Shown here: piece after piece, positions 12,601 to 24,300 of the stretch
How the letters are laid out: each line of letters opens with the position of its first letter
Numbering within the stretch: the stretch's first letter is position 1
Origin: Symbiodinium natans
Lineage: Eukaryota; Sar; Dinophyceae; Suessiales; Symbiodiniaceae
Length of the DNA: 64,000 nt
Assembly: GCA_905221605.1 (NCBI GenBank)
Contig: CAJNDS010002749.1
Span: forward strand, 117,501 to 181,500
Direction: 5' to 3'
Position numbers and translations under genes: made by a program
The notes under the pieces: model-generated
The model's database searches: none
Seen by the model: only the letters and a program-made list of their open reading frames with translations
What the model was told of the DNA's origin: nothing

Positions 12601-14896
12601 CGAATTCTCGACATGAGCCTGTGGCTCTTGGAAAAACTTGGCCAACTTGTTTAGGCTCCGAGCCTGCAGGGGGGGTTTCAGGGCTGTGCAAGATGTCATG
12701 CGAGGTTTCGCAACCCAGATAGCAGAAACCTCCGCCCTAAACCCCTGAGCCCAAACCCCCTATTTAAACCCCCTAAACCCTAAACCCCAAACCCTAAACC
12801 CCAAACCCTAAACCCTAACCCCCCCCCCCCCCGCCCCCCGAAGGGCCGTCAGCGAGGGAGCGCAGGCGTCGCTCTGCGCCACATAGGCACAGCTGGAGCG
12901 GAAGAGCGTGGCGTCCTCAGAACTTTCGGCCGCGAGGGAGGGGGGGGGGGGTGGAAGGACACAAAGTTCAGAAGGACATTGAGGCGTTGAGGGTTTAGAG
13001 TTTAGGGTTTAGGCTTAGGGTTCAGGGCTTAGGGCCGTTTAGGGCTTAAGGTTTTTTTTTGGCCGCCTGGCTGATGTTTTAGGGTTTCGGGTTTTGGGTT
13101 TAGGCGCCAGGGGGACATTGGACATTGTTTCCAAGTCAAGTGACCCCTGTGAGGCTCGTGCTGGGCCCCGAGACCTTGCGATCCGGTTTGGGGTTTAGGG
13201 TTGAGGGTTGCGGGTTTAGGGTTAGGGTTTAGGGTTTAAGATTTGTTCAGAATCCCCAGCATTTGGGGCTAAGGATCATGGACCTTCCAAAACGAGAGTC
13301 ATGCAGCAAAAAGGTTTTGCTTTTTAACTTCTTGCATGGCTCTCCCTGATCAGCTGGGAGAGGCTTTATCGCCTGCTTGGTGGGCCTGCCGGTTTATTTT
13401 TCCCCTGATGCCCTACATCATCAATGCCCCCAACCCTACACCCTTGTGCACCAGTTCCGTAAGGCTCTGACCAACTCCTGCCCATTGAGCAGCACCTGCA
13501 GACTGCAGGAATCTTTATCGGAATCCTTGGGGCTTAGAGTGTGGTGTTTGGGTACCAGGGTGTTGGCTGCAGCCGTGTCTACAATGGGGCCTTCTTTTTT
13601 TCCATCTCTGCAGCTACGGCTGCGAGCTGTGATGGCGTGGGCTGGCTAGGCTATAGGCTGCTGAATACGCGGGCGTGGGCTGAAAGCTATGGTTCACTGC
13701 TAATGGCGCCTGCCGGCTACCACGCTCATAGGATAGGTATGGTTGCGTTCATGCCTAGCTTTTAAGCCTCGCAACCCTAGAGGGGCTGCAAAATTAAACA
13801 GCGGTTCTTTTTCTTGGGTTGCTTGGAGGATGCGGTTGTAACAAATGTGAAAGTGCCCTGCTAGATTAGGATTGCAAGGCTGCTCGGGGAGGTGTACAAA
13901 GACGGTCTAAGCCGCAGCGAAGATGCTGGGCCATTCATGCGCGCGAAAAGAAAACACGCGATGCTGGGCTATGCGGGCTGGAGATATCCCGAAACTGCTA
14001 CCAGGATGGCTCACAAAGAACACAGATCCCGCCGAGAAAGAAAGAATGGTAGGAGCGGCTTGCGCTTCGCTCAAACTGAGGGCTTAACAAAAACCTGGCA
14101 AGAGCACCCTCGACGAAGGGCCTGACCGGCTCTTCTTCCAGGGCGTGGCTCCAGCGCGACCTTTGCTTCGAACTCAAAGACACAAGCGAAGAAGGTCGGT
14201 TCCTACCTTTACGTCGAATTCGAAAAAAAGCAGGCAAAGAAGGAACCCGCAACTTAATGCATCAATGCGAGAAACCCCTTTTCCTCGTAATAAGTGGCAA
14301 AATGAAGTAGTATATATATATATATATCCCCCCTGCCATTACTTCAAGTCTGGGCCCGGAAACCCGCGATGGCTGGGAACCCTAAACCCTAAACCCTAAA
14401 CCCTAAACCCTGGTGCCGGGTGGTTCCCAGAACTGCCGAGCCACGCTGTCCAGCAGTGTGGTCTTCCCTGCTCCCGATCCACCTATGATGGCCAGGACCT
14501 GGCGTTTCTAGGGTTTAGGGTTTAGGGTTGCTGAATGACAAAACTATACTCCCCTTAGAACCTTAATACAAATAATATTGTTAGTACCCTCTGGGGTTTT
14601 ATATGAACAAAAAGAATTCCCAAGAAGGATATATATATATATATATATAGAAAAAGCACATTACTTCACAGGCTATAATTATGGCTATGGCCCAAGACTT
14701 GTCGCGGGTTCCGAGTTTTTGTTTTCGAGTTTTGGCAATATTTACCACAAGGTGCCTACCTAAAGTCTCAGGCCAGGTTGAACTGAAACCAAGCGCTCGT
14801 CTTCAGGAATGTATGATGAAACGCTCCTCCAAATAATGACGTGGCTCACATGGCCTCTCCACTGCGAACGTGCGCAGTGATGTTCTTGAGGAGGTC
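2531..14896 (-). CDS. ABCG-type ABC transporter, micro-exon gene (5' end and last exons unresolved)
   Basis: ATP-driven membrane exporter of the ABCG (white/PDR) type; substrate unknown. Exons on the minus strand, in order: 14855-14896 (LLKNITAHVRSGE), ~14412-14498 (Walker A GGSGAGKTTLLD), 13145-13174, 12847-12915 (Q-loop AYVAQSD), ~12425-12489 (VRETLQFAA), ~11945-12010 (HLLEECGLDACHD), 11501-11531 (signature SGGQRRRVSL), 11271-11303, 10807-10851 (Walker B/D-loop VLDEPTSGLDS), 10214-10268, 9900-9936 (H-loop TIHQPSS), 8561-8620 (FDRLLVLAKGRVCYFG), 7528-7560 (NPAE), 7085-7130 (FMIRITNADF), ~6370-6446, 5662-5703, 5207-5247, ~4845-4884, 3784-3844 (helix TALLVSFVCVAYLG), 2973-3008 and 2531-2608. 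Most junctions keep frame with GT, GC or GA donors and AG|G acceptors. Exons average about 50 bases. A further exon may start at 2437. The N terminus and part of the membrane domain were not found. Confidence 0.82.
3508..3605. repeat. Interstitial CCCTAAA tract
   Basis: Near-perfect CCCTAAA units with two CCCTAAAA variants, inside an intron of the ABCG gene. Confidence 0.95.
4555..4808. repeat. Longest CCCTAAA tract in the window
   Basis: About 250 bases of almost uninterrupted CCCTAAA with one disturbed unit near 4770. It lies within an ABCG intron, next to the exon that begins at 4884, so it is interstitial. Confidence 0.97.
5953..5983. repeat. T-run directly followed by G-run
   Basis: About 18 T followed by about 13 G with no spacer, in an ABCG intron. 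The same T-then-G (or C-then-A) arrangement recurs elsewhere in the window. Confidence 0.9.
6461..6550. repeat. Octamer variant tract CCCCTAAA
   Basis: About ten units of the eight-base variant CCCCTAAA, beside seven-base tracts at 6720-6826 (TTTAGGG) and 6893-6990 (CCCTAAA). Adjacent tracts of opposite orientation could form a large hairpin. Confidence 0.9.
8890..9600. repeat. Tandem repeat of about 266 bases, ~2.5 copies
   Basis: The unit containing CAGTAAGGCTTGA begins at 8951, 9215 and 9483, giving periods of 264 and 268 bases. The first two copies are almost identical over their full length and the third is cut short. It lies in the ABCG intron between the H-loop exon (9900) and the exon at 8620. 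No coding content was seen. Confidence 0.92.
9655..9694. repeat. Poly-G tract (~40 G)
   Basis: Uninterrupted G run in an ABCG intron; potential G-quadruplex and a likely site of read-length error. Confidence 0.95.
10765..10790. repeat. Poly-C tract (~26 C)
   Basis: On the coding (minus) strand this is a G run starting about 17 bases after the GC donor of the Walker B exon (10807-10851). Confidence 0.95.
14544..14630 (-). mobile_element. Introner family B, copy 1
   Basis: AT-rich element with ends related to CTTGGGAATTC and CTAAGGGGAGTATAG, matching copies at 22017-22124 and 54218-54319. It sits in the ABCG intron between exon 14855-14896 and the Walker A exon, and has been further expanded by an AT microsatellite at about 14630-14650. 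Confidence 0.75.
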
Positions 14897-14899
14897 CTG

Positions 14900-17800
14900 C
14901 TTTACTGTTACACCGCAGGTTCAGGGGCCGCATGCGTCGGTTACTTCCATGAACTGATATGCCACGGGATTGGCAACAGCATGTTGCAAGCATGTTGTCA
15001 TGCACATGCTGTGGGCGCAGCATCGCACAGCGCAAAAGAATGTCCGCAATCCAACACCACTCAAGGTTCTGGTCCTAAACACAAACCTGGACAACCTTGT
15101 TGCTCCTTGCAGGCTTTCTTTGGTTGCGCACCTTTTCCACCATCCCCACACCTAGCTCGATCTTCGTAAACGTTCAACACAAGTCCGCTCTCCTTGAAAC
15201 CTGCCAAGGAGCCCAAACCTGAAAGTATCCTGACTTCGTTTTCTGCTGCACACAAATGCGCTCGGGCTCCTTCCGCGCGCCCCTGGGCAAGCTCGGGCAT
15301 TAAGAATCCCAACTCAATGGTCTTGTCAAGGCTGAGCCATCCAAAGGTTGCTTTGAGATGCAGTGGGCGTCTAGGCACACTCAGAAATAGGACCATGATT
15401 CATGATCATGATCCCAAACCCGGCCTGCTCTCCACAAAGAAGTCCAAGTTGCCTTGGGTTGTCGTAAGAAGGCACGTCTCACAGGCTGTGCTGCTTCATC
15501 GTCGTATCACCTAAGTCTATAGGGCGGTAACAAGTCCAAACGCTTGTCACCTTAAAGCACATGTCCTGACAAGCGATCCCAGGTTGCAAGTGTTTTTTTC
15601 CAGGGGGCTAGAACCAAACCACTCTTGGTTGAAACATGCTGCAACGCAAGCTGCTGAATGCTTAAATGATGACCTCTGGCTCCCAAATCGCAGCAGAATG
15701 CGTTTTCATATTCGAGGATGAAGCGCGCGCAACTGTCGTCACGGAGCCTTGTTTGTTGTTCACGTCTGAAGAGAGCCACGACGATGAAACGCGTGGGGAT
15801 GTGAATAAAAACAAGACCGTCAAAAAAGCGAGCGAGCGAAAGAGACAGAGAGAGCGGGAGAGAGAGAGAGAGAGAGACAACATGATACTGATACTTCGGA
15901 TCTCATGCCGTGCACTACGTCCCCTTTGCTCGCCGTGTAGGTGACACGCGTCTGTCGCAGCCCCTGCAATTGGAGACTATTGCTCTTGCAAATGCCATCG
16001 ACAAAACGCAGCCAGAGAAAAATATTCCTGAATGCGTTAGGACAACGATCGAAAGTCGCAAACATTCTAATTTTCTGCTGACTGGAAAAGCCCGCTTTGC
16101 AGCAAGGTTGCGTATCCGCAATTCTGCGTCCTGTGCGCAACACCAACAAACTCGGCACCTGCTCCGCAAACCTCCCGTGTGGCTTTATGGCACTGGAAAC
16201 CGACGTGTGAAAAACGCCAAACCGTCCCAAGCTAAACGTATAAGCCCGGATGAAAACCCCTGATCCCTTGGCGACTCCTCAGCCACGAAGCTTGATGAAC
16301 TGGGCCGCCTGAGTTGTGCATCTTGCGCTTGCAATATGGAACGCAACCTCCCTTCGCAACCATCGGAAGCAAAGCACGTGCGGCCCTCATATTCATCATG
16401 TCCACCAGTAAGCTGCCGACTTCGTGCCGTAGCCTTTTCCGGCCTGAGAAACAACGTTGCGTTTTTGGGGCGTGCCATCGCTCAAGTCCTACACATGCAT
16501 GAGTATAGCCAGCAAACTTTACGTACTTGTTGCTACGGATTCTCGTGCCTACGCAGGCCTATATGGTGCAGCCGGTAGCCGTTTCAGTAGCCATAGCCGT
16601 AGTAGCAACAGCAGCAACAGCAGCAACCACAGCAGCAGGCCGCAGCCATCGACAGGTCAGTGCAAAGCGATACGCAGCGGCAACGCGGCTCGCTGTTCGA
16701 TCATCTGGGCATGACTGTGCGACGTTCTGCTTTCCACCGACACGGCGCTCCCCGACACCAACGGCCAAAGGAATTCAGAGCATCGTGTGCGCGCACTCGT
16801 GCCACCGGAAGGTTCCCAGACTGCTCTGCGGCAGGCGCTACAAGCATTCACAAGGCCACACCGTTGAAGGTTGCGGCCGAGTTATAGTTGTGTGATATGG
16901 AACCGTCAAAGCTTCGCACAAGCGAACCAGCACGGCCACCCGTCCGACATGCCGTTGCTAAGCTGGTCGTCCTGCTTTGTTCTGCCTTGGCCCAGATCCG
17001 TCCCCTTCGTTTCTCGTTTTCTTGAGGTTTTCCGAGAAACCCTTGCGTTGGGGTTTCGAGCTGTTTTTGGCTGCAGGAACCGTACTGCCGCACCGAGATT
17101 TGTGAAATCTAAGCATGGAGTTGCGCTACATCAACACAGCGACAGCCTGCAAAGGCAATGATAAAATATTTTCCAACACAACCATGCGCCTGCTCGGCTT
17201 CAAGCGCACAGGCTCCATGAGCATGCACAGCGAATGCACCGATATGCACCGATGCAACATCCCCAACAAAAGCATCTCCTGCTGGTGCCCAGCTTGCTAC
17301 CGGCACCACTAGCGCATGGCAACGTGCCTTGTGCTAGCGCAGTGCGGCGCAGGCATTTGCAGGTGACCATGTGCATCCGTGAGCCTACGCCTCTTGCAAA
17401 CAATCGTTACGCCCCTGCGGAAAAAGCATCAGGCTCCGCACTAGGCTTCCACCCCCATACCATGAATGGGATGAGAAAAAAATGCTGTTGCACGTGGCGT
17501 GGGGAAGTGGCGATACTAATTCGATCGACCTGCTGAGAACTGACGCAATACCTCGATACAGCTGGGGCTGTTGGCTGCCTTCAGCTGTGGCCAACGAGAT
17601 GGCTGGGTGATCTCAACCTTCGTTTGGTGGTCGAATTCGGACATTGTTTGACCTCAGCTGGGTTGTTCAAGCCCTTTCAAAGCAATCGCCAATGTTCCAT
17701 TGCTCCGCTCCCTTTCTCCGTAGATCTCTGTAGGAATTACGGGCTCTGCACAGCGCGCAACGGCGCGAAATCGTTTTCGGACTTCGTCCCACCTGCGATA

Positions 17801-19820
17801 TGCGATATGCCCCAAGGTTTGCCCCCTCGCTGCATGCTGGCAGATCCCATCTGCATTGCTTTTGAAGAAGCACGGATCTGTTCGCTGCTCCATGCATTCC
17901 AGCCGCCTAGACTTCGGATATGTACAAACTTGCACACTTGCCCGAGGAAACCCTGTCCTAAAGCGTACAATACACCTGAAAAACAATAGAAGCAAACTAT
18001 AGCAAACCCCTAGGAAAGTCCACTACTGTAAAGCAAACGTGCGCAACACATGAAAGTCGCCGAAAGTCCAGAAGGCAAACGTCGTGTTGCCTCGTCGATG
18101 GCTTCGAGAGGCGGCGTCGGCATGGCTCTATGCACACTCTATCTTCAACACATTTCACGCAACGATCTCTGGCAACTGGGGATCTAGGGTTTAGGATTTA
18201 GAGTTTTGGGTTTGGCATTTTGGTGCTTGTGGCGGGGGGAGGGCGCGTTGTTCTTCTGTTCATGACAATTACGGCGCTTGTCAAATCTGCAAAGTTGCCT
18301 GACAAGTCGCCGCTGACATGTTAGACCACAAAGCTTTGATTGGCCAAGCAGCAAGCATCATCATGATGGACCCAGCAGAAAAAATCACAGACATTCCACA
18401 TACCACATACGCCACTCATCTAATATCTGCCATCAACCACACCAGCAGCAGCAACATGCACCAAGTCGCGAACCCACCATGTGTGCCTGAAATCGTAAGC
18501 CGCTGCAACACAAGTACAGAAACAATGCGCGATCAGCCCTCCCGATTTGAATCAAAAAACGCACATCGGAAAAGACCAAGCCTATGTCGGGCCCGGGGGG
18601 GGGAATAAAACAACACCGGCAACGCGACTCAGCTGAGACACACGCGGCTCTGCCACGCCAGCACCTACGCAACTGCGTGTGGCTCTGCGACGCCGACAAC
18701 CCCCACTTCTCCGTGAAGCGCCTCACGTCGGCGCGTCTCGCGCCACCAGCTCCGAGCTCTTGAGCGTTGTGTGAGCAACCCGTCGACGTCGGGTCGGGTT
18801 CATGTCCTTTTGGACCAAGTACGAGTAACTGAGTAACTTGGTTCGAACTTGGGGCGCGGTGCACGATGTGCCCGGCGGTGCGCAGCGGCGCGGCGGGTGA
18901 GGAATGTCCCGCCGGCTCCATCCGGCTCCCACGAACCACAGCCCCGCACGGCCCCCGCGCGGCGGCACTCGTGCGGACCCAGTGGTCGGCGGTCTGCGTG
19001 CCCATGCCCAGTGCAGTGCGTCTTGGAAATCAGCCTGCCGCGCCAAATGCTTCAGGCAGCGCGTCACCGGGTCCTCGACGTGCTCCCAGCGCGGGGCTCG
19101 CGGTAGTCGCCTTTTCATGCATGGTCAATGATATTCAGCGCGTGACAGCTTTCCCTTGGCGAGGGAGTCATGAGGGTCATTTTGACTAGGAGGGTGGTGG
19201 GCAAGCCCGCAGCCCCGAACTGCCCTACTCACTTGCGCAGGCAGTCAGCCTGCGCCTGCCATGCCACTCCAGGCCCACCCTGATATACATCACTGAACTA
19301 GCTCATACTCAAACACAAGTCAATATTTTAAATGCTATGGACCAGCGGGCAGTGACCCAGGGACATGATAAGATCACACTGTATTCCCCGCCCGAACCAT
19401 ATCAGCACTTTCCAATCAGCCTTAAACAGAACCCTTGTCCTGACGGAAAATGATAACATCCATAAAAAAAACGCAATCTACCTTGGTTTCTGTTAATCCA
19501 ATGTTTGTCTCCGCATCTCCTTTGCGAAGCGGAATGCGAAAGCGGGTCTGGCGTACCTAACGTTTCCGGCCCAGCGCCAGTTGAAAATCAGTCACCTTTG
19601 TGCAAGATCGAACTGGCTAGCTGGCCGGGGGGGTAGCGCCGAGGGAAAGCTGCTTTAACTTCCATGTGGATGGCATGCAGTTCTGGCGTTGATTCCGAGG
19701 CCTTTGACATCAATAGGTCACATTATGTCTATGGCCAACTGTGCATAGAATTTCTCCCGAAACAGCATTGCCACATCAACGCCGGAACATAATTTAAATA
19801 TGCCACCAAATCCTATAACT
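14900..19820. other. No supported gene
   Basis: This stretch has almost no telomere-type repeat (one short decayed run near 18185) and many overlapping open frames on both strands, none with recognisable motifs or consistent codon bias. It holds a (GA)n run near 15845-15878 and a GC-rich part at 18600-19120. Upstream exons of the ABCG gene may be hidden here, but I could not identify them. Confidence 0.5.
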
Positions 19821-19822
19821 AA

Positions 19823-21321
19823 TTAGGCGCCAGCACTCAGATCCTCGTGCAGGGCGAGCTTGGCCAACAAAGCTCCATCCACCACCTGGGGGTGTGGGTT
19901 TAGGGTTTAGGGTTTAGGGTTTAGGGTTTAGGGTTTAGGGTTTAGGGTTTAGGGTTTAGGGTTTAGGGTTTAGGGTTTAGGGTTTAGGGTTTAGGGTTTA
20001 GGGTTTAGGGTTTAGGGGTCCGGTGGTCCCAGTTGTGCTGTATTTGTGTCTATGCCTAGAAGTAGAAGGAGTTTTTTTCTTTTTTTTTGGGTCTAGATCG
20101 GGGGGGTCCCTTGAGCATATGCACCTCGGCTTCCATGGCGACGCACACCTCCTTGATGATGCCGTCCCCCGGGGCCCTCACCAGGACCTCTTCTGCTTTT
20201 GCTACCCCTGGCAGAACCCCAGGTTGGCTGTTTTTATAGGGCATGTCCTTAGAGACTTCGCCTTTGAATCAGAAGACTAGAGAATACCCAAAGGCTCCTA
20301 TGTAGTAGTATACAAGAAGCCCCTATCACTAACCCAAAAAGAACTACATTGGAGCCTTTAGGTAAGCAACAACAACCACTGCTAGACGATGGTAGCTTTG
20401 GAAGTGCCAGGAGCCTCCATCTTCATGGCCACGACCGTGAAAAGCAGGTCGTCCTTCTTCACCTTTCCGGTTTTGGGCGGGTTTACGAAAATAAGGGGGG
20501 GTACCTTATTAAGGTCCTTCTTCTAAGGGAATCCTACTCTCTTTTGTGGAGGTCTACAGGAGTAGGGGACCCCGAAATTCGTAAACCACCATTCCTGAAA
20601 ACTCAGGCAATCCAGGGGTCCCCTTCATTCACACCACAAAGCGTGACAGCCCTCCTTGTGCTTGTACGCTTCCTCCAGTCCTTGTGATTATACAAACTAT
20701 ATATTACAACGCTTACTTTAAGGATCCTCAACATACTATAATCGTAAATAGAAGGATCCCCAGCATAGACGATAGTTCTCACTATACGGAAAATCTTATT
20801 CTCCTGAGGATGAGGATCGTCGAAGATGTCGAAATCCCCGCCAGAAACATTGATATTACTGATTATACGGACGCCTCATCTTCGGAACCCCGTCCACCCC
20901 CAAACTCTAAACCCTAAACCCTAAACCCTAAACCCCAACCCCCCCCAGCGGACCTCGGCGCCTTCCTTGACCGCCGTGCGGATGACTCCGGGCAGAGGGC
21001 AGGCCACGTGGGCGTTGTTCGCAGGGTCCGCCATGGGACCTGAAGAAAGACACGTGACGAGGCTCACGAAACATGACGCCCACGAGCTGTTGCTCTAATG
21101 TAAGCACGTAGCAAAAAAAAACAACTTCGGGTTCCTTGTTACTTTTAAGCCTCGGGTAGAGATGCTTGTTTACCAAAGACATGGGACCTGCGTAGGACAG
21201 GGTCTTCGGCGGGTCTTTGATGCAGACCTGGTAGGTGACGCCGTCCACGAGCCACTCGCAAGTTCTCATGTCCCGCTCCAAAGGCCCCACGCGGGTCAGC
21301 TGGATGCTGGCCGTCGTCTTC
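19823..21321 (-). other. Biotin carrier (BCCP) domain exons
   Basis: Last five exons. They read through VACPLPGV and KKDDLLFTV to AMKME, the biotinylation motif (modified lysine at about residue 1195), then [12 protein letters not shown] and a closing [10 protein letters not shown] strand before TAA at 19823. Length and order match the C-terminal biotin domain of pyruvate carboxylase or the 1.3S subunit of bacterial transcarboxylase. Confidence 0.88.
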
Positions 21322-24300
21322 CTTGGGGACGAGTTATGAACACTAAAAGGGTTTATGGCTCCTGTACCGTAATAGGACTTATAGTAGTATAGGGTATAGG
21401 GTATAGGACCCCAAATTTCGGGTCCTTAATAGTAATTATAGTAGTATAGGGTATGGGACCCCAACTTTACTTAATAGGAATTATAGTAGTATAGGGTATG
21501 GGACCCCAATTTTAGGATTCTTTTCCCCAAGGCTCGACAGAGACGCGTCGTCCTTGGCCTCAGCTTCCAGGAGGTTGGGCCCGGGAACTTCGAACTCGAT
21601 GGCCTCATTCCTTTGGGCAAAGGAGCTTCTACAAAAAGGGTTTAGGGTTTAGGGTTTAGGGTTTGGGGTCTCATTCCTTGGGCACCAAATGAATCCCCAA
21701 AAAATTGAGGTCGTATACCCTTTACTCCTATACTATACTCTGAACCAAAAACACTTTTAGGGCTGAGGTCATATACACTATACTACTCTATGATTCCTAC
21801 GCATGGTATATGAACCATATAAACCCTTTGAGGGCTCGTTTGAAGCCTAAACCCTAAACCCTAAACCCTAAACCCTAAACCCTAAACCCTAAACCCTAAA
21901 CCCTAAACCCGAGGTTCACATTCAAGCCGTAGAAGAAGGCCGGGGTTGGCAAACACGTGGCCAGAGGCCCTGCTTTGGCCAGGTGCTTCATGTAGTCCCG
22001 GAACACCCCTGGGTACCTATACTTTCCCTTAGAAGCTTAATAAAAAATAATATGTTCATTGCCCTCTTCGGTTCTTTATATAAACAAGATTCAAAAAAAT
22101 AGTTCCCAAGGGGGAGATGGGTACATCAGGAAGGCATTCAGGTCCTCACTTGATGCCTCCATGCCAAACTCCTCCTTCATGGCCGCCTTCACCTTCTCGA
22201 AATCCTCCGGAGCGAGGGTGTCGCCCGGTCTGCCTTCCATAGGCTTCAGTTGACCTTTCAGAATGGCTGCTTGCATTCGCTTGGGAAAGCCGAAGTGGGG
22301 CGTCCCCATCTCGCCTCAGGGTTTTCAAGGCCAAGACGCTCACATGGCCACGTGTACGGCCCCCATGACTTGGATCATGTGGCAGAATGGAAACGTGGAA
22401 ATGTTAATGTTTTAATGCTCGAAAACGTGGCCGGGTAGGTCTTAGGAGGGGGGGTGCGCTAGCAGATACATGTACTTCGTGAGCCCAGATATATGTATGT
22501 ACATAGACATAGAGCGTATGTGTGTGCGTGTGTGCGTGCGTGTCTTTGTTTGATATGCACTGTTTTTTTGCAGTACGGGCAAGATTTGCGCCAGAGAGCG
22601 CAGGGCCGGACGTAAGGGAACGCAAAATGGCCCTGTGGCGCTTTCGCGAAAAGATTGTTAATGAGGTCCTAGCGAAGCATGCGCATTTCTTCAGATGTGT
22701 ATTTACATAGCATGACAAGAAAACACGTGAGATACACATGGAAAATGCCACATCGTAGCTACGTACATGCACACACAGAGGCTTCCCATTTGCTGAAATT
22801 CGCATATGCGTACCATGGCTTGGGTCCTGCTGCGGTAGAAGCAAGAGAACGGTTGTTAAGGTTCGGACTTGTGGTTCAGGATTTTCAGGAGCTGGGTTCT
22901 AGGGCTTCGGGATTTTGTGCTCGCAGTTAAAGAGCCCTTGAGGATAAGAGTTTGGGACTCCTTTGGCCCCCAGGCCGCCTCGGGCAAGCTCAATGGCGCT
23001 TTGTGGCCACTGCAGGGACTGCATCTTTGGGATGTTGTCGAAGTCCTGAGTTCCACCGAGAATGTGGTCCCTTTTGGGGTTTAGGGTTTAGGGTTTAGGG
23101 TTTTAGGGCGTTTGTTGCCTAAGCTTTGAGGGTTGGAGGGTTGAGGGTTTAGGGCCCTAGAACAGGGACAAAACGTAAACCTACAATGACATCTTGCAAC
23201 ATCCCTCGTTACATAAACTTCTCCAATCCCAAGGCAACCTTGTGCAACCCAAGCACATCCACTGAATAAACTTAGGCTAGACCTCTATAGCCTTCTGCAA
23301 ACTCTCCGTCGCCCCTCTTCAGGGAGCGGGTTCTCCGAGAAACGGACGGCTCAATGCCTTGCTTCACGAGGAAGAGCGCGATGTCTCCAACTGCCTTTGA
23401 GGAAGGGGTGACCTTCACCTGAGTCTGAGCTTGAGTCTACCAAAAAAGAAAGCAGTCGGTGCTATGAATCGTTTCAGGTACTCAAAAAACCAAAGTATCC
23501 TGGTGCTTTCAAAAAAGCAACGTGCCATGGTCATGTTATCGGGCATGTTGCCTTCTGAAAAGCCAAGAAGAAATGGTATAAATCAAGCCTAGTCGCAATG
23601 TCCCCGCACCACATGTTAACGTCCGCGTACATCTGCAGGACCTTGTCCCAGTTCTTCCCGCCAAGAGAATGGCACTGGGCATACATGTTGGAGTACTGGC
23701 CTCCCGGCACCTCAAAGGGGTTCTGAGCGGTGCCCTCTATCTTCAAAAGATTTCGGGCCCTAAGCCCCGGAAATGTCTAGGGTTGAGGGGTATAGGACGT
23801 AGGGAGGTATAGGGTTTATGGTCTATAGGGCTTCGTGTTCCAGGGTAAGGGGATTTTGAACAAGCAGCCAGAGGGTCTCATTGCCGAAGAACCCTAGGAC
23901 GCCCCTGAACTAGCCCCGGAAGCCCTCTTTTCAGCCCTGTGAGGGGTCCTGGTGCTGGAAAACACGAGCGGTCATCGCCTTCATCCCACTCTCGAAGGGG
24001 CTGTACATGTCCCGCACGGACGCCCAGTAGGTATCCAGGCCCTCGAGCTTCCTGTCATGCTAAGCGTTGCTTAGGGTTTAGGGTTTTAGGGTTTAGGGTT
24101 TTTGGTTTAGGGTTTAAGGTTTAGGGTTTATAGGGCTTAGGCAAAGATGTATTTTGTTGTGTTCCCTGCAGGGTGTTCGTCTTCCCTTCCACTTAGAAGA
24201 CGAAAAAGAAACAACCCTAAACCCTAAACCCTAAACCCTAAACCCTAAACAGATTCCCCAAAAGAGAGGCCCAGCTTCCTGTAGTCAATCTTGGGATCGC

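Noticed and set aside
15060-19190. Many ORFs of 60-190 codons on both strands
   Set aside because: No motifs, mutually overlapping, no consistent third-position bias and no AG|G-bounded blocks joining in frame.
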